A DNA stretch of 64,000 nt, taken from contig NZ_JBCAQT010000008.1 of the NCBI RefSeq assembly GCF_038419845.1, positions 1 through 64,000 of the forward strand, in the 5' to 3' direction. The translations under genes and the position numbers were made by a program. Every line of letters starts with the position of its first letter. Position 1 is the stretch's first letter. Shown piece after piece: positions 38,654 through 47,522 of the stretch. The notes below the pieces were generated by a model, which was given only the letters and a program-made list of their open reading frames with translations, was not told the DNA's origin and searched no databases. Source of the stretch: Marinimicrobium sp038419845. GTDB lineage: Bacteria > Pseudomonadota > Gammaproteobacteria > Pseudomonadales > Cellvibrionaceae.

Positions 38654-38845
38654 ATGGCCGACTTGGTAGAAAAGAACATTCACTGCCCCTACTGCTCGGA
38701 AGTCATCGCCATACTGGTGGATACGTCCGTCCCGGAGCAGTCTTACGTGGAGGACTGCCAGGTCTGCTGTCAGCCCATCGTAATGGATATCGTGATCGAC
38801 GAGACCGATGCGGTCGAGGTCTACGCCCGCCAGGAGAATGAGTAG
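38654..38845 (+). CDS. CPXCG-motif small cysteine-rich protein
   Basis: A 63-residue protein with two cysteine pairs, CPYCSE near residue 11 and CQVCCQPI near residue 35, an expected zinc ribbon, and an acidic C-terminus. It belongs to the CPXCG family widespread in gammaproteobacteria; the function is not known to me. A GGGAGG ribosome binding site precedes the ATG. It is divergent from the peptidase operon and convergent with the slipin gene. Confidence 0.85.
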   Translation: MADLVEKNIHCPYCSEVIAILVDTSVPEQSYVEDCQVCCQPIVMDIVIDETDAVEVYARQENE

Positions 38846-38881
38846 AGCGGCCCGGCCGGCGCCGCACCGCTCAGGCTCACC

Positions 38882-39643
38882 TTACCCTTTCGACTGAAAC
38901 TGCTTCATGATCGACCCCAGCATGTCCACGGGCAGGGGGAAGACGATGGTGGAGTTTTTCTCTCCGGCAATATCAATCAACGTCTGCAGGTAACGCAGCG
39001 TCATGGCATTCGGGTTCTTGGAGAGCTCCTCCGCGGCATCGGTGAGCTTGGCCGCCGCCTGGGATTCGCCCTCGGCGTGGATGATCTTGGCGCGCCGCGA
39101 GCGTTCCGCCTCGGCCTGCCGGGCAATGGCGCGGATCATGCTCTCATCCAGGTCCACGTGCTTGATTTCCACATTGCTGACTTTGATGCCCCAGGGATCT
39201 GAATTCTGATCCAGAATCTCCTGAATATCCACGTTGAGCTTGTCCCGCTCCGCCAGCATCTCGTCCAGCTCGTGCTTGCCCAGCACCGAGCGCAGCGTGG
39301 TCTGCGACAGCTGGCTGACCGCTTCGTAGTAATTCTCCACATTGATGATCGCTTTCTGCGGATCGATCACCCGAAAATACACCACGGCATTGACCTTGAC
39401 CGATACGTTGTCCCGGCTGATCACATCCTGACTGGGCACATCCATCACGATGGTGCGCAGGTCCACCTTCTCCACCGTCTGGACGAAGGGAATGATGATG
39501 ATCAGACCCGGGCCCTTCACGCTCTGAAAACGGCCCAGCAAAAACACCACGCCCCGCTCGTATTCACGCAGAATGCGAACGGCATAAACCACCAACAGGA
39601 AAACGAAGGTCACTAACAGACCGATAAAGTATTCAAACATCAT
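38882..39643 (-). CDS. slipin/stomatin-like SPFH-domain membrane protein
   Basis: A 253-residue protein with an N-terminal membrane hairpin (residues 5-25) and an SPFH/Band 7 domain (YERGVVFLLGRF, GPGLIIIIPFV, VDLRTIVMDVPSQDVISRDN). A helical C-terminus has RQAEAERSRRAKIIHAEGE. Such proteins form oligomeric membrane scaffolds and are nearly always encoded with an NfeD partner, as here: it follows the NfeD gene by 64 bp on the same strand. A role in membrane microdomains or protease control is known for the family; the specific role here is open. Confidence 0.92.
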   Translation of the reverse strand: MMFEYFIGLLVTFVFLLVVYAVRILREYERGVVFLLGRFQSVKGPGLIIIIPFVQTVEKVDLRTIVMDVPSQDVISRDNVSVKVNAVVYFRVIDPQKAIINVENYYEAVSQLSQTTLRSVLGKHELDEMLAERDKLNVDIQEILDQNSDPWGIKVSNVEIKHVDLDESMIRAIARQAEAERSRRAKIIHAEGESQAAAKLTDAAEELSKNPNAMTLRYLQTLIDIAGEKNSTIVFPLPVDMLGSIMKQFQSKG

Positions 39644-39707
39644 GCGCCTTTCTCCTTCAGATGAAAAAGCCAGTGTGCCCGACCGGCCCGGCCCGGCGGT
39701 CGGTCGA

Positions 39708-41114
39708 TTATTTGCGCTTTACCTCAAGCTGCAACCCGTCCTGATCAGTGACTTCCACTCGATCGCCCGGCTGCAACGATTCGGAGCTGCGGGCGTTCCA
39801 GTACTCCCCGTCGATCAGGACTTTGTAGCCCCCCTCTCCCTGACTGGCGACCGGCGCCTCGCGCCCCACCATGGCCCGGCTGCTGTCCGGCCGCGGCATG
39901 CGCAGGGTTCGACCGATCATGGTGATGATGCCCAGCACGATCAGTGAGCTGACGGCGGCAATCGCGCCGATGATTTCGTAGGAGACCTCCATCCCCGGGA
40001 CGTCGGTGTCCACCAGCATGATGGAGCCCAGCACCAGGGCGATCACACCGCCGATACCCAGGACCCCGAAACTGGGAACAAACGCCTCCGCCAGAATCAG
40101 CACACCCCCGAGTATGATCAGCGCCAGACCCGCGTAATTGACCGGCAACACCTGCAGGGCATAGAGGCCGATCAGCAGGCAGATCACCCCCACGACACCC
40201 GGCACCAGGGTTCCCGGGTTGTAGCCCTCCAGAATCAGCCCATAGACGCCGATCAACAACAGAATGGAGGCGACCTGCGGGTTGGTGATCACGGACAGGA
40301 ATTCGTTGCGCCAGTCGGGGGCGTAGGCTTCAATCGGCAGGTCGGCGGTTTCGAGGGTCATGGGGCCGCTTTCCAGCTTCACCTCGCGCCCGTCCAGTTG
40401 GGCCAGCAGGTCTTCGCGGTTCTCGGCCACCAGGTCGATCACATTCTGCTCCAGCGCTTCGTTCGCGGTGAGACTCACCGCTTCGCGCACCGCGCGTTCG
40501 GCCCAGTCGGCATTGCGGTCATAGCGGTTGGCCAGGCCCCGGATAAACGCCACTGAGTCATTGATCACCTTACGCTCCATGGCATCGCCGGAGGGCGCGC
40601 TGTTCTCTCCACCTTCCTTTCCACTGCTCTCTCCGCCTTTCTCTTCCTGAGCATCACCCGCCGGCTTCTGATCCCCGCCCGACGGCGGTGTGGGCAGGCC
40701 TCCCATCTGCACCGGTGTGGCCGCGCCCAGGTTGGTGGAAGGTGTCATGGCGGCGACATGGCTACCGTACAGAATATAGGTGCCGGCACTGGCGGCGCGA
40801 GCGCCCGCCGGGTGCACATAGGTAATCACGGGGGTGGGGGAGGCGAGCAGGGCCTTGATGATATCGCGGGTGGAGGAGTCCAGGCCGCCGGGGGTATCCA
40901 TGCGGATCAGGATGGCGTGGGCGCCCTTGTCACGGGCCGTCTCCATGGAGCGCACCAGATAGTCCTTGGTGGCGGGGCCGATGGGCCCATCAATGGTCAG
41001 CTCGGCCACATGGGGCCCGCTGCTCTCGCTCTGCTGGGCGTGGACCAGACCAAACCCGCCCAGCCCGACCAGCGTCAGGCATATCAGAATCAGACCCTCT
41101 CGGATGAATCTCAT
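39708..41114 (-). CDS. NfeD-like membrane serine protease partner of the slipin
   Basis: A 468-residue long-form NfeD. It has a signal peptide (about residues 5-26, HAQQ) and a ClpP-like protease domain (RMDTPGGLDSSTRDI, then ARAASAGTYI with the catalytic serine). A low-complexity Gly/Glu/Ser insertion (about 145-185) is followed by TM helices around 300-400 and a C-terminal OB-fold NfeD domain. Family members cleave stomatin-like proteins. I take ATG 41114, which has AGGAGG upstream and a proper signal peptide; the frame extends further but without protein character. It is operonic with the slipin gene. Confidence 0.9.
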   Translation of the reverse strand: MRFIREGLILICLTLVGLGGFGLVHAQQSESSGPHVAELTIDGPIGPATKDYLVRSMETARDKGAHAILIRMDTPGGLDSSTRDIIKALLASPTPVITYVHPAGARAASAGTYILYGSHVAAMTPSTNLGAATPVQMGGLPTPPSGGDQKPAGDAQEEKGGESSGKEGGENSAPSGDAMERKVINDSVAFIRGLANRYDRNADWAERAVREAVSLTANEALEQNVIDLVAENREDLLAQLDGREVKLESGPMTLETADLPIEAYAPDWRNEFLSVITNPQVASILLLIGVYGLILEGYNPGTLVPGVVGVICLLIGLYALQVLPVNYAGLALIILGGVLILAEAFVPSFGVLGIGGVIALVLGSIMLVDTDVPGMEVSYEIIGAIAAVSSLIVLGIITMIGRTLRMPRPDSSRAMVGREAPVASQGEGGYKVLIDGEYWNARSSESLQPGDRVEVTDQDGLQLEVKRK

Positions 41115-41189
41115 AGTTGGCAGCCTCCTTTGCCATAGCCTAGCAGAGTTTATCCCTCGTCCATAGAACCTTGTCCTGGTGGCGCGATC

Positions 41190-41330
41190 GAGCTTCTCAC
41201 CGAAGAGCAGCGCGAGGACCGCCACTACAACCTCTCGTTGGGCTACAATCTGTTTCCGGGCCGGATTTACCGGCGCCCCGAGATGGAAGTGAACAACCTG
41301 GCGCGCCTGGGCGTGTCGATCTTTTTCTGA
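41190..41330 (+). pseudogene. remnant: C-terminal end of an outer-membrane beta-barrel protein
   Basis: A 46-codon stretch that ends in a stop reads ELLTEEQREDRHYNLSLGYN and continues to NNLARLGVSIFF. Alternating polar and hydrophobic residues and a terminal Phe after an aromatic-rich strand are the hallmark of the last strands of an outer-membrane barrel. The frame has no start codon or signal peptide and loses sense upstream of about 41175, close to the NfeD start. It seems to be the leftover 3' end of a deleted gene directly upstream of the thioredoxin-like gene. The family could not be recognised. Confidence 0.5.
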
Positions 41331-41368
41331 TTGTTTGCGTGGCAATCCGAGCGACAGAGGACAATATC

Positions 41369-41848
41369 ATGGCAGTATCTGTGCGGCTGATAATGGCGGC
41401 CCTCTTGGGCCTGGCCCTGAACGTCCAGGCCGAGAAGGCCCCGGACTTTACCCTCAAAAGCGACACCGGCGAAAACCTGAATCTGGAAGAACAGCGCGGC
41501 AAAGTGGTCATGATCAACTTCTGGGCCTCCTGGTGCGCCCCCTGCCGCAAGGAAATGCCGCTGCTGGAAGAGCTCTACGACCGCTACGAAAAAGACGGGT
41601 TTACCCTGTTCGGCATCAATGTGGAACAGAACCCGGAAGCGGCCGAGAAATTCCTGGCCGATGTGGGCGTGTCCTTTCCGATCCTCTACGACCCCGAGAG
41701 CGAGGTCAGCCGCGCCTACCAGGTCAACGCCATGCCCACAACGGTGATGGTGGACCGCGACGGTGAGGTGCGCTACGTGAACCGCGGCTACAGGGAAGGC
41801 GACGAAGAAAAGTACCGCAAACAGGTTCGGGAATTGATCGGGGAATAA
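41369..41848 (+). CDS. TlpA-like periplasmic thiol-disulfide reductase
   Basis: A 159-residue thioredoxin-fold protein with a signal peptide (cleavage about VQAEK, residue 20-22) and the active site WCAPC in FWASWCAPCRKEMP, followed by the cis-Pro region MPTTVMVDRDG. It would reduce or exchange disulfides in the periplasm, like TlpA/ResA. The start ATG at 41369 follows GAGG by about 10 nt. It is preceded by the remnant of an outer-membrane protein gene, which may once have been its operon partner. Confidence 0.9.
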   Translation: MAVSVRLIMAALLGLALNVQAEKAPDFTLKSDTGENLNLEEQRGKVVMINFWASWCAPCRKEMPLLEELYDRYEKDGFTLFGINVEQNPEAAEKFLADVGVSFPILYDPESEVSRAYQVNAMPTTVMVDRDGEVRYVNRGYREGDEEKYRKQVRELIGE

Positions 41849-41990
41849 GGTCGCTTCGCACCCTATTGCAGGTCGGCTTCAGCCTGGGGCCGGGCGCCAG
41901 CAGAGTCTCCTGGGGAGGCGGCCCTGCGAGCGCCAGAAACGGGTCCACCCGATCATGAGCTTTGACCGGGACCCGGTCGCTGGCTGAGAA

Positions 41991-42167
41991 TCAGCGCGGC
42001 CCCAGAAACAACCAGAGAATGAACCCCAGTGCGGGTAAAAACAGCAGCACCAGAATCCAGATGACCTTGGTGCTGCTGGACGCATTGCTCTGCACGGTTT
42101 TGATGATGGCGTAGATCACACAGATCAGAATAATCAGGCCCAGCAGGCCACTGACTTCAACTCGCAT
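41991..42167 (-). CDS. small PLD-nuclease N-terminal-type membrane protein
   Basis: A 58-residue protein with two hydrophobic helices separated by a polar turn (VQSNASSSTKVIWI) and ending FILWLFLGPR, the pattern of PLDc_N (phospholipase D nuclease N-terminal) small membrane proteins. The frame is open further upstream, but the ATG at 42167 gives the canonical protein. The function is unknown; it is probably an inner-membrane protein. It is convergent with the TlpA-like gene and divergent from the GGCT-like gene. Confidence 0.75.
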   Translation of the reverse strand: MRVEVSGLLGLIILICVIYAIIKTVQSNASSSTKVIWILVLLFLPALGFILWLFLGPR

Positions 42168-42331
42168 CGTTCCATCCCCATAAGCGGCCCCGGGGGCCAG
42201 AAAAAAACAGAACCCAGAGTTTACGGTGCAGGCCCGGAAAAAGAAATGCCCGGCTCGTTTCCAATCACTCCGCCCCCCGGGGTAAGATCCCACTCCGGAG
42301 TGACCCTGAGGAGAACACACTCAATAACGCC

Positions 42332-42766
42332 ATGACCGCACTCAAGAAGATCCTGCTGACCACGCTGGCCTTGCTGCTGGCCCTCACCGCATCGGTGCTG
42401 TTTTACCTCTGGCTGACGCTGCTCAGTCCCTACGGCTATGAATACCCCGAAACGATGGCACCGGCGCCGACCGAAGCCGGTCACCACCTTGTCTTTGTCT
42501 ACGGTACCCTGCGCTTCGCGCCCGTGCGCTGGATCGTCACCGGCCGTGCCGGGGACCCTAAGCCCCACACGCTGGAGGGCTATCGCAAAACCGGCCTGGA
42601 TATAGAGCCCGCGCCGGAGAGTGAAGTGGAGGGGATGATCCTCACCGTCTCGCGGGATGAGCTGCGCCGCCTCGATCGTTATGAGCGTCTGGGTGTGCGC
42701 TACCGGCGCCACGCCATCACCCTGGATGACGGACGCGAGGCCTGGGTGTATCAGTTGATGGAGTAG
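42332..42766 (+). CDS. membrane-anchored gamma-glutamylcyclotransferase-like (AIG2) protein
   Basis: A 144-residue protein with one N-terminal TM helix (about residues 5-30) and a GGCT/AIG2 domain starting at VFVYGTLRF (the YGTLR substrate loop). It continues through EGYRKTGLDI and VSRDELRRLDRYERLGVRYRR. The family cyclises gamma-glutamyl peptides or amines; the membrane anchor is less usual, and the substrate here is unknown. It stands alone, convergent with the epimerase gene. Confidence 0.8.
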   Translation: MTALKKILLTTLALLLALTASVLFYLWLTLLSPYGYEYPETMAPAPTEAGHHLVFVYGTLRFAPVRWIVTGRAGDPKPHTLEGYRKTGLDIEPAPESEVEGMILTVSRDELRRLDRYERLGVRYRRHAITLDDGREAWVYQLME

Positions 42767-42810
42767 CGAGCGGCGCTCGCCACGGCGATGATCGCTGACT
42801 GACAGACTCG

Positions 42811-43818
42811 CTAAATGCTTGCCAGAAACTGCTCGTAGGCCGCAATTGCCTTATCCATGGTGGCGTCGAGTGTCTCGTCGACGGTCTGTCGCTCGGGATT
42901 CTCCCGATAGTAGGCCACCGACTGGCGGATTCCCTGCTCAAAACGCCTAGTGGCCCGATAGCCCGGGACGAAGGTTTTGATTTTGGTGTTGTCCAGCACA
43001 AAGCTGATGCTCGCATCCCCCTTCAGAGGCGCTTCGAACTCGGGCAGAAACCGGGCGATGCACTCGCTGGTCATGTGAATGGGACGGGGTTTGACGCCCA
43101 GGGCCCGGCCCAGCTCTTCCAGATATTGATCCCAGGTCTTCACCTCGTCGGAGGTGATGTGAAAGGCGTGCCCCAGTGTCTGCGTGTGACCCAGCAACCC
43201 GGCAAAGCCCTCGGCGAAATCGGTATTGTGGGTAATGCACCAGAGGGAGCTGCCGTCGCCGGGCACGATCACCTTTTTGCCTTTCAGAATCCGGTCGGGC
43301 AGGGTCCAGGGATGTTCCGCGCTGTTGACGGCGAAGGGGATACTGGCCTCGCCATAGGTCTGCGAGGGCCGGACAATGGTGGCGGGAAAGCCCCGCTCCC
43401 GGTAGGCGGCCATGAGCCGCTGCTCACAGGCGATCTTGTTGGTGGCGTAATCCCACACGGGATTGTGCTGCGGCGTGGATTCGTCCAGCACGTAGTACAC
43501 CGGCGGCCTCTGGTAGGTCGCGACCGTGCTGATCAGAATATACTGATCGGTCTTGCCGGTGAAATACTCGATGTCCCGATCCATCTCGTCGGGGTGAAAG
43601 ACGATCCAGTTAACCACCACATCAAAGTACTCATCCTCGAGCAGCGCTTCGATGTCGGCGCGGTTATTGATGTCGCCCTGAACGACTTTCGCTCCGTCGG
43701 GCACACACTCGACGCGGTTGCCGCGATTGAGCAGCCACAGATCCACACCCTGATCGACCAGCAGCCGGGACACGGCGGTGCTGATCTGACCCGTACCCCC
43801 GATTAACAATACTTTCAT
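42811..43818 (-). CDS. NAD-dependent epimerase/dehydratase (extended SDR)
   Basis: A 335-residue Rossmann protein beginning MKVLLIGGTGQISTAVSRLL with the GGTGxxS nucleotide motif. It continues with NRGNR, GDINNRAD, STVATYQ and a C-terminal substrate domain. Instead of the usual YxxxK it shows WDYATNKIACE, where Tyr and Lys are four apart as required. It resembles the NAD-dependent epimerases acting on nucleotide sugars and their isoflavone-reductase-like relatives. The substrate is unknown. The gene is downstream of, and on the same strand as, the T2SS operon, 105 bp after gspN, with only a weak hairpin in the gap. Confidence 0.82.
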   Translation of the reverse strand: MKVLLIGGTGQISTAVSRLLVDQGVDLWLLNRGNRVECVPDGAKVVQGDINNRADIEALLEDEYFDVVVNWIVFHPDEMDRDIEYFTGKTDQYILISTVATYQRPPVYYVLDESTPQHNPVWDYATNKIACEQRLMAAYRERGFPATIVRPSQTYGEASIPFAVNSAEHPWTLPDRILKGKKVIVPGDGSSLWCITHNTDFAEGFAGLLGHTQTLGHAFHITSDEVKTWDQYLEELGRALGVKPRPIHMTSECIARFLPEFEAPLKGDASISFVLDNTKIKTFVPGYRATRRFEQGIRQSVAYYRENPERQTVDETLDATMDKAIAAYEQFLASI

Positions 43819-43923
43819 AACCCAGACGCCTCAACGGTTTAATCAATAAGTCGGAATGACCATAAACCTGGAGTGTGCACGAAATCGTTCCGGGTTGGAA
43901 ACCCGACCCCTTGCCTCGCAGGG

Positions 43924-44703
43924 TCAGAATTGCAGATCCACTTTGTAGCGGTTGCCGCTCTGGTGATCCAGCACCATGGGTAGCCAATCGCGGGCCTGGA
44001 TCTGGTCGCTGAAGGCACCGGTCAATTCCAGCTCGCCCTCGACAAAAATGCCGCCCGCCAGGGGCAGGCGGACCTCGGCATCCAGATCAATCGGGCCGTC
44101 CAGGTCAAAGACGTCCGCCACCAGCGCATCCGCTTCGGGGTCGTAGGTGGCCTCGGCGGCAAAGCTGCCCAGGGTGGCCCAGGTGCCCTCAACCTGAACA
44201 CGGGCATTGGTCCAGCTGAGGTTACCGCGCAGCTCCGACAGGCTCTGGCCCTTCATGCTCAGCGTCTGCAGATTGGCCGACAGCTGCCCCTGCACCGGAA
44301 CGGGGACGCCGGCCTGTACCAGACTCGCCGGAGCGTCGATACTGGCGTCGGTCACGGTCAGCCGGCCGTTGAGCCCGGCACAGGCCCGGCCCTCGATCTG
44401 CTGGGCTTCCAGGCGCGCATCGACATCGGCGCAGGGCCGCAGACTCAGCAGGGTCAGAGGCTTGAGTTGCCACTGGAGCTCGCCGAGCGAATAGTGCTGG
44501 TTGTCGATTTCGATACTGGACATGCGCGCCTGGCCGCTCCAGGCGGTACCGGTCACGCCACTGAGTGCCAGGGTATTGCCCTGGGTCATGAAGTAGGCGG
44601 CCCAGGAGGCGGGTATCTGCGTGATCGCAAATACGAGAGTCAGCACCAGGAGCAGCAGAACCCAGCGCAGCGGCGGTATGAATTTAGACAGTGTGTCCCA
44701 CAT
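43924..44703 (-). CDS. gspN: type II secretion system protein N
   Basis: A 259-residue inner-membrane protein with one N-terminal TM helix (about residues 14-34) and a beta-rich periplasmic domain. It has the GspN-type sequence GVTGTAWSGQA, GELQWQLKPL and the closing LPLAGGIFVEGELELTG. Its place right after gspM confirms the call. The role of GspN is accessory in the inner-membrane platform. It is the last gene of the 12-gene gsp operon. Confidence 0.85.
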   Translation of the reverse strand: MWDTLSKFIPPLRWVLLLLVLTLVFAITQIPASWAAYFMTQGNTLALSGVTGTAWSGQARMSSIEIDNQHYSLGELQWQLKPLTLLSLRPCADVDARLEAQQIEGRACAGLNGRLTVTDASIDAPASLVQAGVPVPVQGQLSANLQTLSMKGQSLSELRGNLSWTNARVQVEGTWATLGSFAAEATYDPEADALVADVFDLDGPIDLDAEVRLPLAGGIFVEGELELTGAFSDQIQARDWLPMVLDHQSGNRYKVDLQF

Positions 44704-44726
44704 AGGTCTATCGCAATCCTGTTCAA

Positions 44727-45209
44727 TCAGTCTTTCTGGAGTCGAATATTGACGGTGACCCGCCCCGCTTCATTGGTTCCGGCCATGGAAAAGTCCACCA
44801 CATTGACGCCGTTCTGGTATTCCATATCGTGCAGCCACTGCATGAACCGGTCGTAAGGGACTTCATCCAGGCGCACTCGCACCTGCCCGCCGGTACCGGG
44901 CTGGAAGCCACTCATGTCCAGCTGGTTGGCGCGCAGCGTGGTGTCCACCAGTGCGCTCAGGTTGCCGGTGTCACTGCCACCTTCTCGCTGGCGCTGCCGG
45001 GCTTGCTCGAGCTGTGCGCTCAACAGCTCCACTCGTCCGAGCGTCTGGCTCGCATTGGCATTGGCCCGTATCTGCTGCTCTCGCCAGTCCTGCAGGGGCA
45101 CCAACAGGAGTTTCCACAGCAGGTACAGGGTGACCGCCAGAGCGCCGAGGAGCAGGATGGTCTGCTCGCGGCGGTTGTAGCGCGAAAGAAAGTCGAAAAT
45201 CTGGGTCAT
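44727..45209 (-). CDS. gspM: type II secretion system protein M
   Basis: A 160-residue protein with a short cytoplasmic start (YNRREQTILLLG), one TM helix (about residues 16-36) and a periplasmic ferredoxin-like domain ending FSMAGTNEAGRVTVNIRL. GspM pairs with GspL in the inner-membrane assembly platform. The start overlaps the gspL stop by four bases (ATGA). Confidence 0.88.
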   Translation of the reverse strand: MTQIFDFLSRYNRREQTILLLGALAVTLYLLWKLLLVPLQDWREQQIRANANASQTLGRVELLSAQLEQARQRQREGGSDTGNLSALVDTTLRANQLDMSGFQPGTGGQVRVRLDEVPYDRFMQWLHDMEYQNGVNVVDFSMAGTNEAGRVTVNIRLQKD

Positions 45210-46456
45210 GGGTTCCCCCGGGTGACTCTGAGTCGGGCCGAGTGGCTGTCACCCTGGGCACTGGCGCTCAGCAGCTCGGCTTCGAGGCCGCGCTGCTGGA
45301 TTTCGGTGCGCAGGGTCTCGATGGCATTGAAGGTATTGGCACGCACATTGAGGCTCAACTCATTGCTGCGCGCGGCATAGGAAAGAGCGCTGAGACTGAC
45401 CTCTTCGGCGTTCGCCATGGCGGGAAACAGATCCGCCAGAAAAGGGGTGACCCGGCCACTACTACCGGCCGGTTGCAACTCGGAAACCTGCTGCCGCAGC
45501 TGCCGCTCCGCATCGGTGAGCACCCCGCTGCCGGCAACGCTGCGATACGTTTCTTCGATATCCCGCCGAATTTCGATATTTTCCGCCTCCAGGGTCTGCA
45601 CCTGAAACACGGTGACGCCGATATAGATGACCAGACAGGCAGCCGCCGCCACGGCCACACCCTGCCAGTCGCGCCACCAGCGTTCGATGGGCAGGCGCTG
45701 GGAGAACTCCCCCTGACACAGGTCGGTGGGCGCGCCGGTAAAATCCAACTGCCAGAACTCGACCAGGGCCTGCTCGTCCACCCGCTCTTTCAGCTCCGCC
45801 GGCAAGAGGGATTCCAGCGCCATCAGATCCGCATCCGTGCTGGCGCGCAGAGACAGACGAGGCAGGTTGTCGACCCGCTGTTGGGCCGTGAGCAACATCT
45901 GCAGACTGAGTCTGGCCTGGTTGCGCTCGACGCTGTAGCCGAGGCTGGGGGCGTAATGCACCAGCAGCTCGTCACCTTCCAGCTGCAGCGTCCAATAAGG
46001 GTACTCCTCGCTCAACTCCGCTTCCTGTGCCAGGGGCAACATCAACGGCAAAGGCCAGGCGTGAGTGATTTCCAGATTGCGCTCGGCAAAACGATCGAAC
46101 AGCTGGCGCAGCCAAGCGCGCTCCATGTAGGCGGTGACGGCCCGCCCCTCTTTGGCCGGGCCGAGGGCGAAGTGGAACTGGTCAATATCGCCGATCACGT
46201 TCTCTTCAAGCTGAAACGGCAGGAGGCGGCTGAGGTGTTTCTTTTCCTTTTCCACATACTCCAACTCGCGCGTCACCACCTGCAGGCCGGGCAGCAGTAC
46301 CCAGGCACTGTGGTGCCCCTCGCCGAGCGTTGCCATCAGGGTGTCCAGGTCTCCCGAAGCCGCGCTGTCCAGAATCGGCCGGTGGTCGGCATCGAGCCAG
46401 CACCAGCGGAACTGGTCCTGGGCGCGATTGGCGTAAAGTACAAGTTGGTTGGCCAT
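45206..46456 (-). CDS. gspL: type II secretion system protein L
   Basis: A 416-residue bitopic protein: a cytoplasmic actin-like domain (LLPFQLEENVIGDIDQFHFA is the classic GspL segment) that contacts the GspE ATPase, a TM helix at about residues 260-280, and a periplasmic domain. I chose ATG 46456, which gives the usual MANQLVLYA opening; the open frame upstream overlaps gspK without sense. Confidence 0.88.
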   Translation of the reverse strand: MANQLVLYANRAQDQFRWCWLDADHRPILDSAASGDLDTLMATLGEGHHSAWVLLPGLQVVTRELEYVEKEKKHLSRLLPFQLEENVIGDIDQFHFALGPAKEGRAVTAYMERAWLRQLFDRFAERNLEITHAWPLPLMLPLAQEAELSEEYPYWTLQLEGDELLVHYAPSLGYSVERNQARLSLQMLLTAQQRVDNLPRLSLRASTDADLMALESLLPAELKERVDEQALVEFWQLDFTGAPTDLCQGEFSQRLPIERWWRDWQGVAVAAAACLVIYIGVTVFQVQTLEAENIEIRRDIEETYRSVAGSGVLTDAERQLRQQVSELQPAGSSGRVTPFLADLFPAMANAEEVSLSALSYAARSNELSLNVRANTFNAIETLRTEIQQRGLEAELLSASAQGDSHSARLRVTRGNP

Positions 46457-46496
46457 AGTCTCTGTAATCGCTGTTCCGTGTTGGGTTTGAGCGCGG

Positions 46497-47522
46497 TCAG
46501 TAGACGTCGATGCGTCTGACCACTTCAAATTCATCGCTCGCACGCATCATCAAGCTGCGCATGCTGCGCCGTTGGTCCACCAGTGAGACCGTGGTGCTGA
46601 CCAGAAAAAAATTGCTGTTCACTGACAACCCGCTGGTATCCGGCGGGCTGCCGCCAATGCCCTGCCAGGCCGGCGTGCTCAGAAAACTCTGCACGTCCAC
46701 GTGGTAGCCCTCCTCCGGCCAGTCCTGACGCAGCAGCTCCACCTCCGTGGGCCCGAGCGGTTGCAGCCGGTCGCTGGCATTGATCGTGCGCAGCAGCTTC
46801 ATGGACAGGGTGTTCACATTCATGCTCTGGCCCCGCGGCAACACCACCAGGTGCGGTCGCAGAAGCTCCATCAGTTCCGGACCGACGTGACGCACCAGCC
46901 GCAGCTCCTCCACACTCACAAACTCGCTGTTGGCCGGCAGGTAAGCCGGGTCCAGCCCCTGATAATAATCCGCCTCGGCGCCGCCAAAACCGCTTGGCTG
47001 ATTGTCCGGATCCATCCAGTCGACAATCGCCTCGAGAATCACGACCGCCTCGTCTTCATTGAGCGGCACATCCTGCTCGGTAAATGTCTGTAGCAGGCGG
47101 ATGAACCGCCGCTGCATTTCGGTGTAGCGGCTCGGATCGGTCAGCGCCTTGTTCGGATCCAGCGTACCGCCCAGATCGTTCAGGTTCAGCCGGCTCTGCG
47201 CATCCTCAACCGAGGCCAGTATCCAGCCCCCATCGATCTGAAACGGCGGGGCTTCCTGCGCCCAGGGCTCCTCCAGATGATCCACGGCCGGATCCGGGTC
47301 CTGCTCCAGCAGGTAGGTGGCCAGGTTCTCCGCCCCCAGCAAGTAGGAGCGCGCCTGGGCGCCGTGCCAGCGGCTCTCGGCCTTGGCCATCCCGAGCTGG
47401 TAATCGCCCGTGAACTTGATCGCCAGCCCCGCCACGACGCTGACAATCATCAGCGCCATGATCAGCACGGCGCCCGACTGACGGCGTTTAGTTGAAGCGG
47501 GTGATTTCGAACAGACGTTCAC
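46497..47522 (-). CDS. gspK: type II secretion system minor pseudopilin K
   Basis: A 341-residue minor pseudopilin. After a basic leader (STKRRQSG/AVLIMALMIVSVV) processed by prepilin peptidase comes the large GspK domain. This has DAQSRLNLNDLGG, the SAM-like helical insertion (WMDPDNQPSGFGGAEADYY) and NVNTLSMKLLRTI. Notably, GspK lacks Glu at pilin position 5, as usual for this subunit, which caps the pseudopilus tip. The start overlaps the end of gspJ by 35 bases. Confidence 0.88.
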   Translation of the reverse strand: MNVCSKSPASTKRRQSGAVLIMALMIVSVVAGLAIKFTGDYQLGMAKAESRWHGAQARSYLLGAENLATYLLEQDPDPAVDHLEEPWAQEAPPFQIDGGWILASVEDAQSRLNLNDLGGTLDPNKALTDPSRYTEMQRRFIRLLQTFTEQDVPLNEDEAVVILEAIVDWMDPDNQPSGFGGAEADYYQGLDPAYLPANSEFVSVEELRLVRHVGPELMELLRPHLVVLPRGQSMNVNTLSMKLLRTINASDRLQPLGPTEVELLRQDWPEEGYHVDVQSFLSTPAWQGIGGSPPDTSGLSVNSNFFLVSTTVSLVDQRRSMRSLMMRASDEFEVVRRIDVY

